Positions 57,663 through 64,000 of a stretch of 64,000 nt of DNA are shown one piece after another. The notes under the pieces were generated by a model that saw only the letters and a program-made list of their open reading frames with translations, was not told the DNA's origin and made no database searches. The stretch comes from Metridium senile (Eukaryota > Cnidaria > Anthozoa > Actiniaria > Metridiidae), in the NCBI GenBank assembly GCA_949775045.1, contig OX459105.1:5180556-5244555 (forward strand). Reading direction: 5' to 3'. Each line of letters begins with the position of its first letter. Position 1 is the first letter of the stretch. The position numbers and the translations under genes are program-made.

Positions 57663-57992
57663 TATTCAACGTCTTTTCAAATATCTGTATATTCCATCCA
57701 TGCAATTCCAATACACAAAGCAACCCCTACGTAAATCGATGCGATAAGATCAGAGTAGATCATTGTCTCTTATTAAGTAGTTGTTGTTGTTCGGAGAGCC
57801 TTATTGTTGAATTTGTATCACGAAATCTATATAAATCTTTTTTTAGACTGTGCAATATTTATCGATGATGTTCTTTATATATATATATGATCGTGTTATC
57901 TTTAGACAAAAACAAACAGATAGGGAGATATCGAAGTAGATTACAGATATTGGATTTAGAAATATTTAGAAACATCAATAAACCAGATAAAA

Positions 57993-58133
57993 AGTGGAAA
58001 GGGAAGGAAAGGAAGGGAAAGGAAAGGAAAGGAAAGGAAAGGAAAGGAAAGGAAAGGAAAGGAAAGGAAAGGAAAGGAAAGGAAAGGAAAGGAAAGGATA
58101 GGAAAGGAAAGGAAAGGAAAGGAAAGGAAAGCA
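57993..58133. repeat. GGAAA pentanucleotide repeat, about 27 copies
   Basis: Pure AAAGG pentamers with one GGATA variant near 58098. Long frames on either strand are artefacts. Confidence 0.97.
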
Positions 58134-58394
58134 AGATATTGAAAAATAATCTCAATAAAAAACACAAAAGGCTCCAAAAGAAAACAATGAGTAAAATAAA
58201 ACGATCCTTAAAACCGCAAAAAAAACAAAAACAAATCTAGCTCAATGATTGAAAATGATTGAGAAACAAACATATCAACTACCATAACACATAAACTGAT
58301 CACGAAAAATCAAGCTGAATAACCGCAAATATTTTGTAAAATACACAGACTCCATAACATCAAATCAGGCAAACTAACAACATTTTAAATGGAA

Positions 58395-58555
58395 ACTATT
58401 GCTAACGAGTAAACTAGTAAAGGCTGCGTCGGTGTTTGATATAAACAACGATAGGTAATAGAATGAAATTTGTACCACCGTAAAAAAAAATGTTGACTTT
58501 ACTTTACTTACGTACGTTTCGAGCTTTAGCCCTTTGTCAGAGTAAAACTATTTTT
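58395..58555 (-). mobile_element. Hairpin-family copy, reversed, with module tail
   Basis: GAGTAAACTAGTAAAGGCTG, CGTCGGTGTTTGATATAAAC, GATAGGTAATAGAATGAAAT and TTTCGAGCTTTAGCCCTTTG follow the family order in reverse orientation. Confidence 0.85.
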
Positions 58556-58860
58556 AGATATACTTTGAATGAATGTTAAAATATATTCAAGGAAGTTTAG
58601 AATTGCACTGAAAACTTAAATTTTGAAATTATAGAAAATATCGTTATTAGAGCGAGAAAAATTAAATAAAATCGAAATATTGAAGTAAAGCACGAATTTT
58701 AGATATCACTTTGAATGAATGTAAAAATATTCAAATACTTTAGGAAATTTAGAATTGGAATATAAACTTGAAAAAAAAAAAAATTGAAGAAAATATCGTT
58801 TTTAGAGCGAGAAAAGTTAAACTAAAAATCGAAAAGATCGAAGTACTTGATGCTCTCAAC
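58556..58860. repeat. About 145-bp tandem duplication
   Basis: TTTTAGATATNACTTTGAAT, AAGTTTAGAATTG and GAAAATATCGTTNTTAGAGC with GAGAAAA occur twice in order. Confidence 0.85.
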
Positions 58861-59654
58861 ACTGACATATGTTTATATCTCATAGAATCCATTCAGATAT
58901 CTTATTCCTGAACACATGTCCTAAAGAAAAAAATAACAATTAACCAACCTTTTAATTAAACCGTCTTTCATCCATGCAACATCTTGTCACCAGAACCTTG
59001 ATAGTCGCTATCTGGTTTTCTCGTTATTATCAAATCATTGAGCCTTTTAAAGAAAGGTTAAATGGATGACTGAAATGGCTCTAATCAAACGATGAGTGCA
59101 TGTTGTAGTTGCTTTCAGAACAGTTTAGCTAGGTCGCATAAAGAGTTCGTTTGTTGAATTGTATTACATTAAATATCCATGCAATTAGCGTTTTATTCTA
59201 AAAATATTTTCTTTAAGAGTTTGATAATTAGCATCTTGGAAAATAGCGCAAATAGACAAAGATATCAATGATGATTAAACACTTCTCTCAAAATTCACTT
59301 ATCTTAACGTTCAGAAGCAGTGTTTCAATTTGTTATCCGTACAAAATGTAATTCGTATTTACTAGTATCAATTTAATACAGCAAAGTACAGTGCAAAATG
59401 TAATTTGTTTTGAAGGTTCAAAGTTTGTTTATTGTAATTCTTATTTATTTGTTTAAGCACAGTGTTTTTTTAGATTCAAAATGTTTTTATTGAAATGAAA
59501 ATATATATGGCGATAACACTGTTTTCAAAATAGGTAAAAAGCTTAAATGGAATATAGAGGTGTTTGATACGATCGCTTTATAAAGGAAGGGCGTTGGAAA
59601 TAGACGATCTGAGTAGGTGCCTTTATCGCATCAAGATTACATATAAGACAATGG
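58861..59654. other. AT-rich DNA, no gene recognised
   Basis: Short frames only. A GTACAAAATGTAATTCGTATT-like phrase occurs more than once near 59340-59440, but no clear unit. Confidence 0.55.
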
Positions 59655-60235
59655 TACATCTATTTCAAAAAGGTTGCGATTGCTCTGCAGTGAAAAAGAA
59701 ATTGTAGGCATACAGCTTTTTTCAAAAACGTTGTACGATTCGATTGGTAATTAAAAAAAGAAATGAACTCTAGGCATACAGCTTTTTTCAAAAAGATTGT
59801 ACGATTCGATTGGTAATTCAAGAAAGAAATGAATTCTAGGCATACAGCTTTGTTCAAAAAGGTTGCAATTGCTCTGCAGTGAAAAAGAAATAGTAAGCAT
59901 ACAGCTTTTTTCAAAAAGGTTTGCAAATGCGATTGCCCTACAATGAAAAATAAATTGTAGGCATACACCTATTTCAAAAAGGTTGTCTAAGTCGATAAGT
60001 CATTCCAAGACAAAAAGGAATTATAGGCATACACCCATTTCACAAAGTTGTCCAAGTCGATAGGTTATTCCAAGATGGAAATCAATTAAAGGCATACGCC
60101 TGAAAAGGTTGTAAGACGGAACGAAATTATAAACATACACATATTTCAAAAAGGTTGTCCAAGTCGATAGGTCATTCCAAGACGGAAAGAAATTATAAAC
60201 ATACACATATTTCAAAAAGGTTGTCCAAGGTAAAC
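59655..60235 (-). repeat. 55-66 bp tandem repeat, about 10 copies
   Basis: Units contain GGCATACANCTTTTTTCAAA, AAGGTTGTCCAAGTCGATAG and GTCATTCCAAGA or a longer GAAAAAGAAAT variant. The first three full units are 66 bases apart (59707, 59773, 59839); later ones vary. The TACACCTATTTCAAAAAGGT part resembles the terminus of the elements at 52365 and 62086. Confidence 0.92.
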
Positions 60236-60539
60236 AAATAATATATTATACACTGTATAAAAGAGTGCTACTTACGGACGTTTGGACGTTAATCCCTCGT
60301 CAGTGCCATTGAACATGTATACTTCGTATAAAAAGGAGTGCTATTGACTATTGGCTATTGACGCTTTGAACTTAAATTCTTCGTAGGAGTAAAATTGGTA
60401 AATTAAACACTGCTTGACGTTTCAGTAGTGACGCAATGACGAATGAATAACGTCCGCCAGAAACGTCAGTAGATATTAGTTATAGCTAATGTTTTTAAAT
60501 CTTTAGCAAGTATAACACATTATATATTATAAATGAAAA
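60236..60539. other. Degraded relatives of the hairpin-family core
   Basis: CGTTTGGACGTTAATCCCTC (60280) and ACGCTTTGAACTTAAATTCTT (60358) look like decayed reverse copies of the TTTCGAGCTTTAGCCCTTCG core. No arms remain. Confidence 0.45.
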
Positions 60540-60685
60540 CTAGCGAGTAAACCAGTTTAGGCTGCGTCGGTGTTTAATTATTAACGATAGGTAACTCCGA
60601 CGAAGGGCTAAAGCTCGAAACGTCCGTAAAATTAAGTTAACATTTTTTACGGTGTTACAAATTTTATTCTATTACCTATCATTAT
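60540..60685 (+). mobile_element. Hairpin-family copy with left module
   Basis: ACTAGCGAGTAAACCAGTTT, AGGCTGCGTCGGTGTTTAA, GATAGGTAA, then CGAAGGGCTAAAGCTCGAAA and TTTTTTACGGTGTTACAAAT and ATTACCTATC. GATAGGTAA and TTACCTATC form an outer inverted pair. Confidence 0.88.
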
Positions 60686-60719
60686 ATATTATTATATTAA
60701 ACATTATAGAGTGCATGTA

Positions 60720-60963
60720 TTTAGTCAAACCGTTGAATAGTTAAATAAAAGCCCGCCAAACTGACGGTCAAGCAAATCAGGGAGGCTCCTCTAATCACGA
60801 ACAACAAACATTTACAACTTGCTGGGAAAAACAAGGTATAGTTGTCTTCCGGAAAACATCGAACAGTTTTCACTTGATTTCGAATTAATGTGTCGTCAAC
60901 TAAATAGTAATTTACCTCAGTATCTAATTTAGGTGACGTCAACTATCCAATGGTTTGACTAAA
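60720..60963. mobile_element. 244-bp element with TTTAGTCAAACC inverted repeats
   Basis: TTTAGTCAAACCGTTGAATA (60720) is inverse to the end TATCCAATGGTTTGACTAAA (60963). TGTA on both sides (60716-60719 and 60964-60967) may be the target duplication. The 73-codon minus-strand frame inside is not a recognisable gene. The CTCTA array starts right at its edge. Confidence 0.85.
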
Positions 60964-60970
60964 TGTACTA

Positions 60971-61865
60971 TTCTATTCTATTCTATTCTATTCTATTCTA
61001 CTCTACTCTATTCTATTCTATTCTACTCTACTCTACTCTACTCTACTCTACTCTACTCTACTCTACTCTACTCTACTCTACTCTACTCTACTCTACTCTA
61101 CTCTACTCTACTCTACTCTACTCTACTCTACTCTACTCTACTCTACTCTACTCTACTCTACTCTACTCTACTCTACTCTACTCTACTCTACTCTACTCTA
61201 CTCTACTCTACTCTACTCTACTCTACTCTACTCTACTCTACTCTACTCTACTCTACTCTACTCTACTCTACTCTACTCTACTCTACTCTACTCTACTCTA
61301 CTCTACTCTACTCTACTCTACTCTACTCTACTCTACTCTACTCTACTCTACTCTACTCTACTCTACTCTACTCTACTCTACTCTACTCTACTCTACTCTA
61401 CTCTACTCTACTCTACTCTACTCTACTCTACTCTACTCTACTCTACTCTACTCTACTCTACTCTACTCTACTCTACTCTACTCTACTCTACTCTACTCTA
61501 CTCTACTCTACTCTACTCTACTCTACTCTACTCTACTCTACTCTACTCTACTCTACTCTACTCTACTCTACTCTACTCTACTCTACTCTACTCTACTCTA
61601 CTCTACTCTACTCTACTCTACTCTACTCTACTCTACTCTACTCTACTCTACTCTACTCTACTCTACTCTACTCTACTCTACTCTACTCTACTCTACTCTA
61701 CTCTACTCTACTCTACTCTACTCTACTCTACTCTACTCTACTCTACTCTACTCTACTCTACTCTACTCTACTCTACTCTACTCTACTCTACTCTACTCTA
61801 CTCTACTCTACTCTATTCTATTCTATTCTATTCTATTCTATTCTATTCTATTCTATTCTATTCTA
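60971..61865. repeat. CTCTA pentanucleotide array, about 179 copies
   Basis: The core, 61026-61815, is 158 consecutive CTCTA pentamers without a single variant in this read. It is bordered on both sides by TTCTA pentamers (60971-61025, with two CTCTA units, and 61816-61865). The 300-codon frames here are artefacts of the 5-base period. An AT-rich tail follows to about 61960. Confidence 0.98.
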
Positions 61866-62085
61866 ATCTATTCTATTATATTTAAATTTTATATTATATT
61901 TAAATTTTATATATTATTATATATTATATTATATTTATTATATATATTATTAGTATAGTTTAATAAACGAGCAGCAGTGTTTTATCTTCTGTTAAAACAC
62001 TCGTCACGGTTACGATTTCTTTTGAAAATTTCTCATGAATTATTAATGAGTTTTTGAATATATTATATTATACTTATTTTATATA

Positions 62086-62355
62086 CAACTGTTTTCAAAA
62101 ACGTTGTCCTATTGAAAAAAGCAAATGGCAATTAGTAATTTGTAAATAGTGAAATAGGAATTAATTGATGGCACAATTTGCATTGCATTCAAGCGTAAAT
62201 AAATTCACTCGGCATGCTACACATGTTGCAGTCATGCTGAAGGCACTATCAGAAAACCGCGTCTGTTTTTGGTTCACTTCTTAATTCCTATTTCCGGCTA
62301 TAAACAAATTACTAATTACTAATTTCAAATAGGACAACGTTTTTGAAAACAGGTG
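62086..62355. mobile_element. 270-bp foldback element, CANCTGTTTTCAAAAACG ends, TA flanks
   Basis: CAACTGTTTTCAAAAACGTT, GTCCTATT and TTAGTAATTTGTAAATAG at the left mirror the right arm, which ends GAAAACAGGTG at 62355. The arms span about 80 bases. TA flanks both sides. It has no coding capacity. Confidence 0.88.
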
Positions 62356-62849
62356 TATCATTATATTTATTTTATATATTTTATTATTTTCATTTTATAT
62401 ATTATTGTTTATTTATATCACTTCATTCTGTATACATCTGTTACCATTCCTACTTAAAATGTTTGTCAGTATTATCTAACAAGTAACAGTCGAAAATGTC
62501 TTTCGCAACCTCGAGAGGATCACGATGATTACAATACAGAAAAGTCATATAAAAGTTATCGAGCTAAAAGAACCATTTTCATAAATTACATGATATCAAT
62601 AGCTATTTTTCTTCACTCAGGCTAATTTTTCTTAGTTTTCACTGTAAATATGCGTCATATGACGTGGTTAATTTGAACACTGACGTCATTGTAGGCACGT
62701 TCGAAAGATAAAGTGGTTGCTGTTAAACAACCAATCATAATCGAGGAAAGAAAATCCTCCAGCCAATCACCATTAGGAAATTAGATAAGATTTTCAGTCA
62801 GAGGGAGTAGTAGCCAGCCCTAGTTTAATGGATGGTTAGTGTATATTTG
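62356..62849. other. No gene recognised; one CRE-type site
   Basis: Mixed composition. TGACGTCA is present at 62681-62688, with TCATATGACGTGG near 62655. No adjacent coding frame supports calling a promoter. Confidence 0.45.
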
Positions 62850-63165
62850 ACGCAGTCTACCCGCCCACACTAGATTAACCGCTTGTTATCTTATATTTTA
62901 CTCCAATTATTTCCTTAGAAACACTGACGCAGTCCACACTAGTTTAACCGCTAGTTATCGTAAATTTTACTCCAATTATTTCCTTTGAAACACTGACGAA
63001 GCCCACACAAGTTTAACCGCTTGTTATCGTACAATTTTACTCTACTCTAGATATTGTACATTTTTATTCCGATTGTGATCTCCTTAGAAAGTTCGATGCA
63101 GCCCACGTACACTAGTTTAACTGCCATACTGACGCATTTCCAGTTAGTAATCGTACATTGTTTCT
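62850..63165 (-). repeat. 66-bp module array, reversed, about 5 copies
   Basis: AACACTGACGCAGTCCACAC, TAGTTTAACCGCTAGTTATC and GTANNTTTTACTCCAATTAT phrases are the reverse complement of the repeats at 43390-43985 and 53155-53455. Confidence 0.9.
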
Positions 63166-64000
63166 CCAAGTAAAACAAACGATTTTATGGAATGAAATTT
63201 GAATATTATAGAAATAATTCACAGATTTAATATCAACTTTTTTAGATCCTTCACTATCTTTACATGAAACTCGAAGAAATTTGAATGAAACAATAACAAT
63301 ATTGTGAAAATATTTCCGACTTATTTGAGATACAACTAAGAGCTTAGCCTGCGTAGCAAGCGTTTCTTTTGGGGGTAACGGGAGAAAGTTGTTTTTTGGT
63401 TGTTTTGGGATAGCTGTGTTACAGATATGGCCGCGCGAAACCTAAGACGAGTACAAATGTTTCTTTCTTTGAGTTGGTTGAAAAGGTTCACTCTGAAAAA
63501 TTCCAGAACCTTCTAACCATGCAAGAGCAACAAGATAAAATACAACTAAAATAAGCTTAATTTAACTTACTTGAATATTGGAATTTCCTCCACAATGCCT
63601 TTGTATTTTTCTATACTTTAAAACTCTTCTTTTCACAAACAAGATGTTCACCGCTATGAAGCCACGGAGCTAGCCGGGCGCCGTGTTATTTTCCTTGTGG
63701 GGTCCCTTGTCAACTGAATCGTCCTTGAAAATGTATATTTCGACGAAAATTGATTATTGTAGCACCATAAAAATATAGTTGTAGTTTTTGGTTCATTTTT
63801 GCTTTTGATACTTGAAAATTGTGTTGAATTTAAGGCATTATTTTGACATAAAAAAGCAGAAATAGTTGCTAAACCTCGCTTTTCGTAAACGCTTGCTCGA
63901 ATTTTGGCGCCTTTGCGCGCGTGCCATTCAGCAGTAAGAAAATGCACGTGCAGTATGTAGCGAGAATCTAGAATTTGGTCTGCAGTAAAATCCTTGTTTT
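63166..64000. other. Unassigned DNA to the window end
   Basis: A 97-codon minus-strand frame (63654-63947) lies in a slightly GC-richer patch with GCGCGCGTGCC. I recognise no domain. It could be the 5' end of a gene outside the window, but nothing here proves it. Confidence 0.35.

Noticed and set aside
60721..60942. 73-codon minus-strand frame
   Set aside because: It lies wholly within a 244-bp inverted-repeat element and has no known family.
60955..61958. Two overlapping frames of 303 and 331 codons reading YSTLL repeats
   Set aside because: They are a direct consequence of a 5-base repeat without stops in those frames; there is no non-repeat sequence or start context.

Overview
The window is AT-rich eukaryotic DNA from what looks like a marine invertebrate. 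It holds two convincing protein-coding loci, each in one uninterrupted exon: a TRIM-NHL ubiquitin-ligase-type gene on the + strand (8491-10743, broken by one in-frame TAA) and a class A, peptide-type GPCR on the - strand (17324-19222). Intronless genes of both classes are common in cnidarians. Several short inverted-repeat elements here, notably those with CCCGGGGG...CTCCC ends and those with TGCACTAGTCAATTG ends, resemble families I remember from anthozoan genomes. An anthozoan cnidarian is therefore my best guess, from memory and unchecked; the species cannot be named. No bacterial gene structure, rRNA, tRNA, reverse transcriptase or transposase was recognised.

Layout. 1-4545: a 41-bp minisatellite with about 108 copies. 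4.6-8.3 kb: small foldback elements in unannotated DNA. 8.5-10.75 kb: TRIM-NHL gene. 11-12.9 kb: dispersed repeats, including a second near-identical copy of the DNA that opens the window. 12.97-15.08 kb: a 48-bp minisatellite (about 44 copies). 15.4-17.3 kb: a composite inverted-repeat element and a 65-bp array. 17.3-19.2 kb: GPCR. 19.5-30 kb: short tandem duplications, purine-rich and CTG-rich low complexity, and fragments of several dispersed families. 30.2-33.4 kb: a 161-bp satellite with higher-order structure. 33.5-46 kb: foldback/MITE-like elements separated by AT-rich DNA. 46-53.5 kb: many short-period arrays. 53.6-57.7 kb: a cluster of well-bounded inverted-repeat elements, some nested. 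58-62 kb: more arrays, including about 900 bp of a CTCTA pentanucleotide. 62-64 kb: a foldback element, more of the dispersed module, and unassigned sequence.

The two genes are convergent, 6.6 kb apart, and nothing suggests that they work together. The TRIM-NHL product would be a cytoplasmic RING E3 ligase with a filamin domain and a beta-propeller; the GPCR would be a plasma-membrane receptor, probably for a neuropeptide. The rest of the window is mainly a record of non-autonomous DNA elements and tandem-repeat growth. Several elements have recognisable ends and target-site duplications (TAA, TTAA or TA). Two tandem arrays seem to be built from pieces of dispersed elements. No wholly new molecular system could be shown from sequence alone. 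The best leads are the in-frame stop inside the TRIM-NHL propeller, the five-monomer higher-order satellite, and the module shared between the minisatellite and dispersed elements.
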